Shown here piece after piece: positions 1 through 8,116 of a stretch of 20,573 nucleotides of DNA. Every line of letters begins with the position of its first letter. The first letter of the stretch is position 1. Made by a program: the position numbers and the translations under genes. The notes under the pieces are model-generated. The model saw only the letters and a list, made by a program, of their open reading frames with translations. It was not told the DNA's origin and made no database searches. Source of the DNA: Euryarchaeota archaeon UBA40 (GTDB lineage Archaea; Thermoplasmatota; Poseidoniia; Poseidoniales; Thalassarchaeaceae); NCBI GenBank assembly GCA_002506875.1, contig DAYJ01000128.1:1-20573 (forward strand), in the 5' to 3' direction.

Positions 1-200
1 GTTTCACCTTCAGGTAGAAGAATCGAACCAGAAGTCGAATCAAGGTAGTTAGAAGAATCGTCTAACTCGACAATTGCTTGGCTCTGACCGTTGGAATATG
101 TAGAGACAGATGCAGCCTGTGATAGCCCCATTGTCAGCATTAGCATAGTCAGCACGATGGCCATAGTTCTCTTGGTGCGATTGATTGATTCACTCGTCAT
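1..200 (-). CDS. N-terminal fragment of a secreted or surface protein
   Basis: An open frame begins at the ATG at 198-200 (minus) and leaves the window at position 1, giving 66 codons with no stop. The N-terminus has a short basic stretch (NRTKRT, residues 7-12), then a hydrophobic core rich in Met, Leu and Val (about 13-27) ending near SQAASVS. This is a typical Sec signal peptide with probable cleavage around residues 29-32. The mature part is rich in Ser, Asp and Asn, with an acidic stretch (ELDDSSNYLD) followed by a GSILLPEGE segment, which suggests a beta-rich extracellular domain. The total size and function cannot be seen. It is divergent from the thioesterase gene at 365. A TATA-like TTTTAA lies at about 250-255 on the minus strand, 50 nt upstream of the ATG. 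The signal peptide is clear; any family assignment would be a guess. Confidence 0.75.
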   Translation of the reverse strand, partial: MTSESINRTKRTMAIVLTMLMLTMGLSQAASVSTYSNGQSQAIVELDDSSNYLDSTSGSILLPEGE

Positions 201-253
201 CTTCCATCACATACCCAAAGGTGGGTGGCTAATCCACGGTTAGATGGCTTAAA

Positions 254-273
254 ACACCACTCGTTCATGGTGT
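254..273. repeat. Inverted repeat between divergent genes
   Basis: ACACCA (254-259) and TGGTGT (268-273) form a perfect 6-bp inverted repeat around an 8-nt spacer. It sits between the divergent secreted-protein gene (start 200) and thioesterase gene (start 365), next to TATA-like sequences on both strands (TTTTAA at 250-255 minus; CATAATAC at 286-293 plus). It could be an operator for a dimeric regulator, or a chance repeat. Confidence 0.3.
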
Positions 274-364
274 CCTCCGGAATCAGACATAATACGGCTG
301 AATCCTCATCTCAGATGCCGACTCAACCACTGGTTCAAATCAGAGGAGGACGCGGTGCATTTCC

Positions 365-826
365 ATGACGGAGCCATACTCGAATGAAGCCGTGACCAAG
401 ATGGATGAGGTATTTCCACAGCATACGAACGCCTACAATACCCTATTCGGAGGGCGTCTTCTCAGTATCATGGATACTGCAGCAGGTATGGCATCAAGTA
501 AATTCGCTCATCGTGAATTCGTCACGGTCTCGGTTGATGCACTCAAATTCAAACGTCCAGCATACCAAGGTGACCTCATTGAAACGACAGCGAAAGTAGT
601 GCACACCAGTACTCATACAGCAGGCGTCTATGTCGTCGCAAAGAGATTGAATCGAAGTGAATGGGAACGAGAGGAAATCTGTGCAGGATTCTTCTTCATG
701 GTTGCAATCGACTCACAGATGCGCCCAATTCCTATTCCTCAATTCACCCCGGAAACGGAGGAAGATCACCTATTCTGGAATCGAGCACAAACTGCTCGAG
801 ATGCGATGAAGGCAAACCCATCTTGA
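365..826 (+). CDS. Acyl-CoA thioesterase, hotdog fold (YciA/ACOT-like)
   Basis: The 153-residue product is a single hotdog domain that hydrolyses acyl-CoA to free acid and CoA in the cytoplasm. Family hallmarks are visible: TLFGGRLLSIMDTAAGMAS (about residues 26-44), which is the substrate-pocket helix with its acidic residue in the MD step; then a FVTVSVDALKFKRPAYQGD strand pair (about 52-70); and the strand THTAGVYVVAKR. Length is normal for the YciA/acyl-CoA hydrolase group. The ATG at 365 lies 16 nt after a purine-rich GAGGAGG (342-348), which is long for a Shine-Dalgarno spacing; a nearer GTG at 355 is out of frame. A gap of 37 nt separates it from the EF-Tu-like gene, so the two are probably co-transcribed. 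Chain-length specificity cannot be read from the sequence. Confidence 0.88.
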   Translation: MTEPYSNEAVTKMDEVFPQHTNAYNTLFGGRLLSIMDTAAGMASSKFAHREFVTVSVDALKFKRPAYQGDLIETTAKVVHTSTHTAGVYVVAKRLNRSEWEREEICAGFFFMVAIDSQMRPIPIPQFTPETEEDHLFWNRAQTARDAMKANPS

Positions 827-863
827 CGCAATCATTGAATCAGAGTTGAAGTTCCCGCGAACT

Positions 864-1862
864 ATGGCTGTCCTGAATGTTCTGTGCGTGAGTACCGAGG
901 ACTTTGCAAGAAATCTTGGAAAACGGGCTGATGATCGTGACGTTGAATCCTACATCTACAAGGAAATGAGGAATGAACAACAGGATGCTTTGACTTTCCT
1001 TAGACCACGAAAGCATCCAGAACGAATTCGACCCTTACTAGCGGCCCTTGACATCTCGGACGCAGGTGTAATCCAGGTCCAGCGTATTGATGCATCACTA
1101 GGCGAAGTGCTTGTCGCGACCTCTGTCGCAGGACTTCGTAATGGCGCCTTGGTTATCGACCCAGAAGAGGGTGAATGGGTCGATCCTGACCAATTGAGTA
1201 CCATCATCAAACAAGCTGGCCTCGATGGATGGAAGATTATGTCGAAAGCCGATGTACACACAATTCGAGAACAGGCTTGGGAAACTCTCGATAGAAAACG
1301 GGAAGATTCAGACAATCCCACAGATACACCTCTCGCGATACCTGTGGATCAGAACTTCAGTGTGAAGGGAGTCGGGCTCGTTGCTATTGGAACTGTACAA
1401 ACCGGAGTTGTCAACAAACACGATAACTTAGTCACAGCACCTGGAGGCGATACTGGAGTGGTCCGTTCCCTTCAGGTTATGGACGTCGATGTAGATACTG
1501 CCTCATCGGGAGACCGCGTCGGTGTCGCTCTACGGAACATGAAGGAGAATGCACTTTCTCGAGGGATCATTCTGACAAGACCTGAAGATGTTGGGCATAT
1601 CGAAGTGCATTCTAGTAGTTCTATCCAGATAGAAAAGGCCCCATTCCAAAAGCGTTCAATTGAGGAAGGCACCGTTATACATGCCTCTGTAGATCTCCAA
1701 TTCGTCGTTGGCCGATGTAAGGAAGTTGGTGAACGAATTCATGTCGATTGGGATACCCCTATACTTGTTCGAACTGGAGCTTCAAGGCGCCTTATCCTGA
1801 GCCAATTGGATGCTGGATCAATGAGAATTCTTGGCCATGCCACTAATATCCAATCCAAGTGA
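864..1862 (+). CDS. EF-Tu/SelB-like protein with a degenerate G domain
   Basis: The 332-residue product begins MAVLNVLCVS at ATG 864; an in-frame TTG at 846 would add six residues, but the ATG fits the start of the first beta strand better. Residues 1-145 occupy the place of a translation-factor G domain but lack the P-loop (GxxxxGK[ST]), the DxxG switch and the NKxD base-recognition motif. Instead they show FARNLGKRADDRDVESYIY and HPERIRPLLAALDISDAGV. Residues about 158-238 match the EF-Tu domain II beta barrel (FSVKGVGLVAIGTVQTGVV, then SGDRVGVALRNM and LSRGIIL). The remainder resembles domain III. I recall similar GTPase-dead EF-Tu-like proteins in methanogens and other archaea, with unknown function. 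It likely binds a tRNA or ribosome partner without GTP hydrolysis, but that is inference. It lies downstream of the thioesterase gene. Confidence 0.75.
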   Translation: MAVLNVLCVSTEDFARNLGKRADDRDVESYIYKEMRNEQQDALTFLRPRKHPERIRPLLAALDISDAGVIQVQRIDASLGEVLVATSVAGLRNGALVIDPEEGEWVDPDQLSTIIKQAGLDGWKIMSKADVHTIREQAWETLDRKREDSDNPTDTPLAIPVDQNFSVKGVGLVAIGTVQTGVVNKHDNLVTAPGGDTGVVRSLQVMDVDVDTASSGDRVGVALRNMKENALSRGIILTRPEDVGHIEVHSSSSIQIEKAPFQKRSIEEGTVIHASVDLQFVVGRCKEVGERIHVDWDTPILVRTGASRRLILSQLDAGSMRILGHATNIQSK

Positions 1863-1913
1863 AACGGCGTTAACACGTTCACCGATAAAACGGAGCATCC
1901 GCACTTGAAAATG

Positions 1914-1927
1914 ATAAATTGTATAAG
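1914..1927 (+). promoter_or_regulatory. TATA-like box for the 1953 gene
   Basis: An AT-rich patch reading ATAAATTGTATAAG lies in an otherwise balanced region. The TATAAG at 1922-1927 is about 27 nt upstream of the ATG at 1953. That is the spacing expected for an archaeal TATA box to a transcription start at or near the first codon, so it suggests a leaderless mRNA. This supports 1953 over the TTG at 1905 as the start. Confidence 0.5.
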
Positions 1928-1952
1928 TGCAAAGAGAACATCTTCCCTCTGG

Positions 1953-3557
1953 ATGCACTCTGAAGACGAGCCCCTGCGGGCTCGGTCGGATGGAGAGGGG
2001 GCCGAATCCTTCGGCAACCTCCGTCTGACCGGGATGGATGGGCGATTACGCACAGTCCTCACCGAAGAAGCACTACGCTTGGAGCGGGGCGATGGCAAGG
2101 GAATTCGGATTCAGATTTCATCAATAATCTCACTCCGCCTCATTCCTATTGCACCTGTTCCGAATGGTTTCGCTGTGCTATCTGCTCTCCTACTACTGTA
2201 TGGGCTTCGGATTGCACCCCCCTCGTTGATGCCATATACGACTGCTGGATCGGTCCTCATACTCGGCCTCTGGATGCTGTTAAGAACGGATACTATCGTA
2301 ATCGAGACTGCGATTGGTGATCGACATCGACTCCAAGGTAACAGTGAATCACTCAAGCGACTGAAGCGACACCTCGATCTGATGATGGATGGGTCATCGC
2401 TTGAAGAAGCTCAAGATGAATTACGAATAGATCGACCTATTGCAACACCGTTCACTATCGATTTAGATATGCAGCAATCCAATGAGAAAAATCTTGCTGA
2501 TGCTCTCGCGGCCCACGTTAACATCGGAGGATTCCTAAACTCAGATTCGGAAATTCAAACTCCTCTTTTGAATGAGCCTAGCAGTTCCACACCCTCTTAC
2601 ATAAGTGACTGGAGAGATAGCATCCCTAGTTCAGAGGAAACAAGTTACGGGATGTTTGGAGAAGCACAGCGGAATCGCGCTACAGATGCGCTTAGGACAA
2701 GCCAATCCGAGGTTAAGAGTGCCTCATCCGCTTTTGAAGCACCTCCAGCATCCATTGATACTGATAATGGAGGGATATTCGGATCACTCTTCGACGAACC
2801 GGCAGCACCCTCCACTCCTACGCCAGAATATAGTCGACCAAGTATCGAAGACGACCTTGCCTCAGCAAGACGTAGCTATGATGAGTTCAGTCTGAACGCG
2901 CCTTCGCACAGCACAGGCTTACTTCCAGCCCCTGTCCCAACACCAATCGAACGTCCGCTGAGTAGCAGTCAGATGATTCGTCGTGCTCAAAATGAATTCG
3001 GACCCTTTGATCCCACGGCACTGCCTGCGCCTTCTACAGATGCTGTACGCGACGAGTGCCGGATGGATGGATTAGTTGCATCAGCCAGACGTATCGAGAT
3101 TCAAGATATCGATGTGATGGATGCGGAGATTATCGAAGACAAAACTACAGATCCATTACTCGAAGAGAGACCTATGATTCTCAGGATGCTGCAGGGTGGT
3201 GAGAAGAAGGGGCGTATCGTAATCCGCCCACGAAAATCCAATCCTAGCCGCACGATTCTCGGATTAGTCCCTCCATTCCGGCAGCGTGCGGCACGACGAA
3301 GGGCGATGTCAATCCTAAGGCTCAGGAGTGATCAAGAGCATCAAGCTCAACGCGTTGAACACCTCCAAGATTCCATTCGAAGTGAAGGCTCTGACCATTT
3401 GGTTAACGATGGAGTGACTAAAGCTATGGAGAGTATCAATGCCACACTTGATCAAAACCAAGTCACACCTCCAGAAAGTATCACATTGGCCGAGATGAGA
3501 GCCACTCGTCCAGATGGGAAGGAGAGCCAATATCCAGGCCTTCGTCGATTCGGCTGA
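1953..3557 (+). CDS. Two-TM membrane protein with long disordered cytoplasmic tail
   Basis: I do not recognise a named family. From ATG 1953 the product is 534 residues. Residues about 23-62 are beta-like (LRLTGMDGRLRTVLTEEALRL, then IRIQISSIISLRLIP) and are followed by two hydrophobic segments, about 70-87 and 97-111. Residues 112-142 continue with TDTIVIETAIGDRHRLQG and a basic helix. The order beta sheet, two TMs, beta strand, helix resembles membrane-linked PH-like domains interrupted by a hairpin of helices; this is inference. Residues about 160-400 are rich in Ser, Pro, Asp and Glu with no clear fold. The C-terminal 100 residues include a basic stretch (RQRAARRRAMSILRLRS). A TTG at 1905 would extend the frame by 16 residues, but those overlap the probable TATA box. 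The stop codon abuts the convergent kinase gene. Confidence 0.65.
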   Translation: MHSEDEPLRARSDGEGAESFGNLRLTGMDGRLRTVLTEEALRLERGDGKGIRIQISSIISLRLIPIAPVPNGFAVLSALLLLYGLRIAPPSLMPYTTAGSVLILGLWMLLRTDTIVIETAIGDRHRLQGNSESLKRLKRHLDLMMDGSSLEEAQDELRIDRPIATPFTIDLDMQQSNEKNLADALAAHVNIGGFLNSDSEIQTPLLNEPSSSTPSYISDWRDSIPSSEETSYGMFGEAQRNRATDALRTSQSEVKSASSAFEAPPASIDTDNGGIFGSLFDEPAAPSTPTPEYSRPSIEDDLASARRSYDEFSLNAPSHSTGLLPAPVPTPIERPLSSSQMIRRAQNEFGPFDPTALPAPSTDAVRDECRMDGLVASARRIEIQDIDVMDAEIIEDKTTDPLLEERPMILRMLQGGEKKGRIVIRPRKSNPSRTILGLVPPFRQRAARRRAMSILRLRSDQEHQAQRVEHLQDSIRSEGSDHLVNDGVTKAMESINATLDQNQVTPPESITLAEMRATRPDGKESQYPGLRRFG

Positions 3558-4508
3558 TTAAGCCCCAATGATTCGACGGAATCGGTCCAAGCGAGCATGG
3601 TAGGTCCCACGATCTAATTTGACCATTGGAGCAGTACCAAATCCACCCACTACGAAAGAGGCCGCAACGGTCGCATGAATCAGTGCATCTCGGAAATCCT
3701 TCTCAGTTGGATTCTCCACACCACTCTCGGCCAGACAAGCCATCACCGTACCTGCAAATGTGTCCCCGCAACCAGTAGGGTCGATGACGTCTCTTGAGGG
3801 ATAGGCGGGCATCGCAATCGTATAACCATCGGCAATCATCAGAAGACCATGTTCCCCTTTCTTCGCCACAAGAATCGGCGGGCCGCGTCCTGCTTCGGCA
3901 CCACCTGAAAGTGCTGATCCATCGCGAACAGCCCGCATCGCAAGTACTAGATTGGGCTCCTCCGCCAACATCCGAACTTCAGCCTCATTCAGGAATGCTA
4001 TGTCTGCTCGGCGTAGAACTGAAGAGAGCGCCTCTCGCTCAATATCAATCCAGAGATTCATTGAATCAACAGCAACAAGAGCAGGAGATTCCATCTGTTC
4101 GATTACAGATGCCTGAATAGCAGGGTGGATGTTAGCACAGAAAAGATAGGGAGCAGAACGCCACTCTTCCGGAACCTTCGGATTGAAAACCTGCAGGACA
4201 TTGAGATCCGTGTTCAGTGTCTCGGCCTGATCCATCGCCCCCTCATAACGCCCTGTCCATCTGAAGGTCAATCCTTCAAGTGTCTCGATTCCAGTTAAAT
4301 CGAGGTTGTGTGATCTGAGTATCTCTAAATCTGATGGATCTACATCCTGCCCAACCACACTAACCAAACCCACTCGCCCCTCTTGATGAAGAACGCGTGA
4401 TGCTGCAAGACCAGCATGCACCGCAGCACCGCCCAATGTGTCTTCAACCGTGCCGTGCTGTGTGGAGATGGTATCGTAACCAAAACTTCCAACAAGAACA
4501 AGATCCAA
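3558..4508 (-). CDS. PfkB/ribokinase-family carbohydrate kinase
   Basis: The 316-residue product is a PfkB-family kinase, which transfers phosphate from ATP to a sugar or nucleoside hydroxyl. The N-terminal substrate region carries LGGAAVHAGLAASRV (about residues 25-39), the PfkB GG-x-x-N-like signature. The C-terminal PfkB signature is DPTGCGDTFAG at 243-253, with Asp249 as the expected catalytic base and the GCGD loop as anion hole. FRDALIHATVAASFVV follows as the usual late helix. The substrate cannot be assigned; the sequence is not an obvious fructokinase or adenosine kinase match. The start is a TTG three nucleotides after the biotin carboxylase stop and in the same frame (TGA GTA TTG), so translation is probably coupled to the upstream gene. 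Insertion-like Gly/Ala-rich residues occur at about 196-210. It is the last gene of the 7166-3558 operon. Confidence 0.85.
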   Translation of the reverse strand: MDLVLVGSFGYDTISTQHGTVEDTLGGAAVHAGLAASRVLHQEGRVGLVSVVGQDVDPSDLEILRSHNLDLTGIETLEGLTFRWTGRYEGAMDQAETLNTDLNVLQVFNPKVPEEWRSAPYLFCANIHPAIQASVIEQMESPALVAVDSMNLWIDIEREALSSVLRRADIAFLNEAEVRMLAEEPNLVLAMRAVRDGSALSGGAEAGRGPPILVAKKGEHGLLMIADGYTIAMPAYPSRDVIDPTGCGDTFAGTVMACLAESGVENPTEKDFRDALIHATVAASFVVGGFGTAPMVKLDRGTYHARLDRFRRIIGA

Positions 4509-4511
4509 TAC

Positions 4512-5852
4512 TCAAACCCCCAAAAGACCCGGGTGCTCCTCAAGATACCGTATCGTTACACGGCGATCTAGGAAATCCCTCTCATCAAGTATAGCTCGAT
4601 GTAATGGGACGACAGTATCGACACCATCTAGGATAGTCTCCGACAGGACGGCACGGCTTCTCCTGATTGCTTGATCCCGATCTTCCCCCCATACGATAAC
4701 CTTCGCAAGAAGAGAATCGAAGCATCCAGGCATATCATATCCAATATGCGCATGAGTATCGACCCGAACACCGACTCCGCCAGGAAAGTGACATTCCCAG
4801 AGCCGACCTGGAGAGGGGATGAATGTGCGAGGATCCTCTGCATTAATCCTGAATTGAATTGCATGCCCCGTGAACTCAATCTCATTCTGGTTCAGAGGCA
4901 ATGCCTCGCCGGAAGCAACGCGGATCCCTAACTCCACAAGATCATGACCAGTAATGGTCTCTGTAACCGTGTGCTCGACCTGCACACGAGGATTGACCTC
5001 AAGGAAGTAGAAATCGCCATGGGCATCCCGCAGGAACTCAAAGGTCGCGAGACCGCTATATCCTACCGCCTCCGCTCCTGCACAGACCTTAGCACCGATA
5101 TCTGCACGGACTTCTTCGGTTAACCATGGCCCCTCCTCAAGCAACTTCTGATGACGGCGCTGGATGCTGCAAAATCGCTCTCCAAAGTGAATCGCGCGCT
5201 TACCGTCAGCGAGAACCTGAAACTCGACGTGTTGTGCGCCCTCGATGTACTTCTCAACAAACACGCGATCATCACCAAATGCACTCCTAGCGCGTGATTG
5301 ACATAGCTTGAGAGCCGAAGTGAATTCACCCGCCTCATGAACAATCTGCATTCCAATACCACCACCACCAGCTGCTGCTTTGATGATTACTGGATATCCT
5401 ATCTCCTCTGCAAGCAAGATTGCTTCCTCAGAGGTCGATACCGGTTCACTGCTACCTTTGGCCACAGGCAGGCCAGCAGCCTCCATAGCTTTCCGAGCCT
5501 CTATCTTGTCGCCAAGAAGCCGTATTACATCCGATGAAGGACCTATGAATGTGATTCCTTCCTCCTCCAAACGGCGGACGAAATCTGCATTCTCAGCAAG
5601 GAAACCGTAGCCAGGGTGCACTGCATCCACACCCATACTCTTCGCCGCGGCTATGACTGCCTCAATATCAAGATACGAATCCAAAGGATTGTCTCGGAGA
5701 ATACCGCGAGCGTCATCTGCAAATCGAACTGGTAATGAAAGGCGATCTTCACGACCGTGAATCATACAGACCTCGATACCGAGACTTCGCAACGCGCGCC
5801 CAATTCGAAGCGCGATTTCACCTCGATTCGCAACGAGGACGCGGTGGAACAT
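4512..5852 (-). CDS. accC: Biotin carboxylase subunit of an acyl-CoA carboxylase
   Basis: The product uses ATP and bicarbonate to carboxylate biotin on a carrier protein, the first half-reaction of acetyl- or propionyl-CoA carboxylase. Its 446 residues match the length of the stand-alone AccC subunit. Visible motifs in order are RVLVANRGEIALR (4-16), HPGYGFLAEN (79-88), the ATP-grasp glycine loop KAAAGGGGIGM (158-168), HVEFQ (208-212), ERFCSIQRRHQK (225-236), EVNPRVQVEH (285-294) and FRINAEDP (334-341). These supply the expected metal, biotin and bicarbonate residues (Glu285, Arg289, Glu293, Arg335 here). The last position of the Gly loop is Ile where Arg or Lys is common, and EEGPW replaces the usual EEAP. 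No biotin carrier or carboxyltransferase gene lies in the window, so they must be elsewhere. The start is ATG 5852, 39 nt after the reductase stop. Confidence 0.92.
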   Translation of the reverse strand: MFHRVLVANRGEIALRIGRALRSLGIEVCMIHGREDRLSLPVRFADDARGILRDNPLDSYLDIEAVIAAAKSMGVDAVHPGYGFLAENADFVRRLEEEGITFIGPSSDVIRLLGDKIEARKAMEAAGLPVAKGSSEPVSTSEEAILLAEEIGYPVIIKAAAGGGGIGMQIVHEAGEFTSALKLCQSRARSAFGDDRVFVEKYIEGAQHVEFQVLADGKRAIHFGERFCSIQRRHQKLLEEGPWLTEEVRADIGAKVCAGAEAVGYSGLATFEFLRDAHGDFYFLEVNPRVQVEHTVTETITGHDLVELGIRVASGEALPLNQNEIEFTGHAIQFRINAEDPRTFIPSPGRLWECHFPGGVGVRVDTHAHIGYDMPGCFDSLLAKVIVWGEDRDQAIRRSRAVLSETILDGVDTVVPLHRAILDERDFLDRRVTIRYLEEHPGLLGV

Positions 5853-5891
5853 ACCTCGTCGAAGGACAATCCGGTTGATGATAAAATCGGG

Positions 5892-7166
5892 TCAGTAGAC
5901 ATCGCGAAGATACCGCTTCTCATCCTTCATCATCCGCTGCTCGACGTACGCCGCTGCATCGGCCTCAGACATACCGCCGTGTTCAGCGCAAATTGAAATC
6001 AGAGTACGGTGAACATCTTTCGCCATACGCAGTTTATCTCCACAGACATAGAAATAGCCACCTGCATCTATACGGGACCAAATCTCCTCACCATGCTTGG
6101 CCATTAAATGCTGGACGTATACTTTCTCGGACCCTTCGCGAGACCAAGCAAGATCAATTCGTTCAATGGCTCCAGCCTCCATCCAAGACTCAATTTCATC
6201 ACGATAGTAGAATTCACCGGCTTCAGTCCAATCCCCGAAGAACAACCAGTTACGACCCGTTGCCCCGTCAGCTACTCTTTGTTGAAGGAAGGCACGGAAT
6301 GGAGCGATTCCGGTTCCAGGTCCAACCATGATAATGTCCGTTGAGATATCCTCTGGAAGAACGAAACTCCTTGTTGGAGACATGAAAACAGGAACTGTGG
6401 ACCCACCCTCTGGGCATCGATCTGCGAGATAACCGGTTGTCAGACCTGTTCGATCTCGACCATGGTGAGAATACCGGACAATACCAACTGTAAGATGGAC
6501 GGTTCCAGGCTCATGATCTGGGCTTGAAGCAATTGAATACAAGCGAGGTTTGAGAGTATCCACAGCATCAACGAACTCTTGAGCACCAAGATTGAGGGAC
6601 GGCATGTCCTCGAAGAGGTCAACATAGTCGCGTGACCATATGTAATCCTCCATGGCGGCATCATCGTTAACGAGGCTGGACCAAAGCGCAAACTCTGGGT
6701 CATCCACTGGCCCAAGTGGGGCATATCCTTCTGGATAATCGCCCTCTTCAGCACTCATCCATTGCTCAAGTAGAACTCCATCAGAATCCAACCGAGTTCG
6801 GGATACAATCTGCATTTTTACACTACTACCTGAATCTGAGAAATGTGTCGAAAGGCCCTGAATGAAGCGCTTAGAGAGGCGGTGTATCTCGGACTTAGTG
6901 AGAAGGGCATTCCGCAGGGTCATCTCCTCATCCTTTACTACAACAATCTCATCCGGAGGGCAACCAAGACGTTCAATGGTAAGATCCACAAGATCAGGGG
7001 GGCAAGTCGGGAAGACGCCCAACGCGTCACCAGCTTTGTAATCAAGACCAGAATCACCGAGATCAAACACAATATGGCGCGTTTCTTTTAGCGACCCTTC
7101 GCCGTTGAGCACGTAATTGACGTTGATATTCGAAGGGTAGGGGTTCTTGTTTGAGTACTCTGACAT
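5892..7166 (-). CDS. CysJ-like NADPH diflavin-type reductase lacking the flavodoxin domain
   Basis: The 424-residue product resembles the FAD/NADPH half of the sulfite reductase flavoprotein (CysJ) and cytochrome P450 reductase. It has the connecting helical domain and FNR module but no N-terminal FMN flavodoxin domain. Motifs are YKAGDALGVFP (43-53), the FAD site RLYSIASSP (208-216), GLTTGYLAD (241-249), the NADPH pyrophosphate loop GPGTGIAPFR (282-291), FFGDW (309-313), the 2'-phosphate-binding pattern SREGSEKVYVQ (342-352), YVCGD (373-377) and a C-terminal RYLRDVY whose last Tyr should stack on FAD. The ending matches that of CysJ. It should take electrons from NADPH and pass them to a separate flavodoxin, ferredoxin or oxidase, which is not identifiable here. 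It is the first gene of the operon with biotin carboxylase and PfkB kinase, starting at ATG 7166. Confidence 0.88.
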   Translation of the reverse strand: MSEYSNKNPYPSNINVNYVLNGEGSLKETRHIVFDLGDSGLDYKAGDALGVFPTCPPDLVDLTIERLGCPPDEIVVVKDEEMTLRNALLTKSEIHRLSKRFIQGLSTHFSDSGSSVKMQIVSRTRLDSDGVLLEQWMSAEEGDYPEGYAPLGPVDDPEFALWSSLVNDDAAMEDYIWSRDYVDLFEDMPSLNLGAQEFVDAVDTLKPRLYSIASSPDHEPGTVHLTVGIVRYSHHGRDRTGLTTGYLADRCPEGGSTVPVFMSPTRSFVLPEDISTDIIMVGPGTGIAPFRAFLQQRVADGATGRNWLFFGDWTEAGEFYYRDEIESWMEAGAIERIDLAWSREGSEKVYVQHLMAKHGEEIWSRIDAGGYFYVCGDKLRMAKDVHRTLISICAEHGGMSEADAAAYVEQRMMKDEKRYLRDVY

Positions 7167-7247
7167 GGAATCGCACCCAGTTCGAGGGGGCCCGCTATCG
7201 GTATTTGAAGGGCTTCACCTAATATCTCTGAGGAGCGGTTGAATCAA

Positions 7248-8054
7248 ATGCTGGATAGAAAAGCGGACTGTATGGCCTCCTCACTCCGATTCATCGGTTC
7301 AGGCAATGCCTTCTGTCCACCCGGGCGCTTCCATTCCTGTGTCGTCCTCGACGAAACTATCCTGATTGATGCTCCTCCCACGATTCTACCCCAGCTGCAC
7401 GCCGCCGAGATATCCTCGGCAGCCATTACTGATCTGATGATTACCCATTGGCATGGAGACCATGTCTTCGGACTCCCATTCTTACTCCTTGAACGAAGAT
7501 TCATCACCAATCGAGATGAATCAAGGCGGCTGCGAATACATCTGAAAGCAAGTGGAATCGAGCGGATGAAGGCTATCTGTGAACTAGCATTCCCTGGAAC
7601 CTTACTCCCCGTCATCGAGGAACGTGTTGAGTGGGTTGTCAACGATGTAGGTGAAGTTGGCCAATGGTCGTACGAGCGGTTTCCTGTATTCCACACACCG
7701 GCGACGGAACCGCATGGCTACATGCTCCGAGATAGCAACGGTTTCACACTCCTACATACTGGCGATTCAGGCCCTTGCGAAACCATAGATCAGAGAAGGC
7801 CTGAATCGGATGCTGTAATCTTAGAAATGGGAGTTCCAGATGGGGCTGAATTCCCACATCATCACCGTCCAATCGACATCGTTCATGTAGCTGAATCTGA
7901 TCCGGAACGAACCTTTCTCATCACTCACAACTATGCATCTGGAGCAGGAGTTGAAACGGGGTTCAAGATACCTGCTCTACCTCCGAACGCAATCCAAGTG
8001 GAAGACGGACAGAAATATCATCTGGAACCTAGAAACATCACACTGCATGATTGA
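7248..8054 (+). CDS. MBL-fold metallo-hydrolase (RNase Z-like class)
   Basis: The 268-residue product is a metallo-beta-lactamase-fold enzyme. The metal-binding motif THWHGDH sits at about residues 66-72, after the strand SSAAITDLMI. Further ligands are plausible at the His of PVFHTP, the Asp of LLHTGDSG and the His of FLITHNY. The N-terminal SLRFIGSGNAFCPPGRFHSC resembles the opening of RNase Z and phosphodiesterase-like members. The small size and absence of a recognisable RNase Z exosite arm make tRNA 3' processing unproven; a phosphodiesterase or lactonase role is equally possible. A GAGGAG (7230-7235) precedes three possible starts: TTG 7239, ATG 7248 and ATG 7272. I chose 7248 as an ATG with the RBS 12 nt upstream, but 7272 starts right at the fold. 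It is divergent from the reductase operon. Confidence 0.8.
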   Translation: MLDRKADCMASSLRFIGSGNAFCPPGRFHSCVVLDETILIDAPPTILPQLHAAEISSAAITDLMITHWHGDHVFGLPFLLLERRFITNRDESRRLRIHLKASGIERMKAICELAFPGTLLPVIEERVEWVVNDVGEVGQWSYERFPVFHTPATEPHGYMLRDSNGFTLLHTGDSGPCETIDQRRPESDAVILEMGVPDGAEFPHHHRPIDIVHVAESDPERTFLITHNYASGAGVETGFKIPALPPNAIQVEDGQKYHLEPRNITLHD

Positions 8055-8084
8055 TATGTGAAGATTTAAACACCCCTAAGATAC

Positions 8085-8116
8085 AGAAAAAAATGGTTTT
8101 CTTTCATTTCTTAATG
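8085..8116 (+). terminator. T-rich hairpin after the hydrolase gene
   Basis: AGAAAA (8085-8090) and TTTTCT (8097-8102) form a 6-bp AT-rich hairpin with loop AAATGG, followed by a T-rich run (TTTCATTTCTT). Archaeal transcription stops at U-rich tracts, so this is a plausible terminator for the 7248-8054 gene. It could equally belong to the orc1 upstream region; a near-identical hairpin occurs at 15054-15075. Confidence 0.4.

Noticed and set aside
332..350. tRNA-like T-loop (GGTTCAAATC) upstream of the thioesterase gene
   Set aside because: The flanking five-base stems do not pair (two mismatches and one wobble) and no D-arm, anticodon arm or acceptor stem is present.
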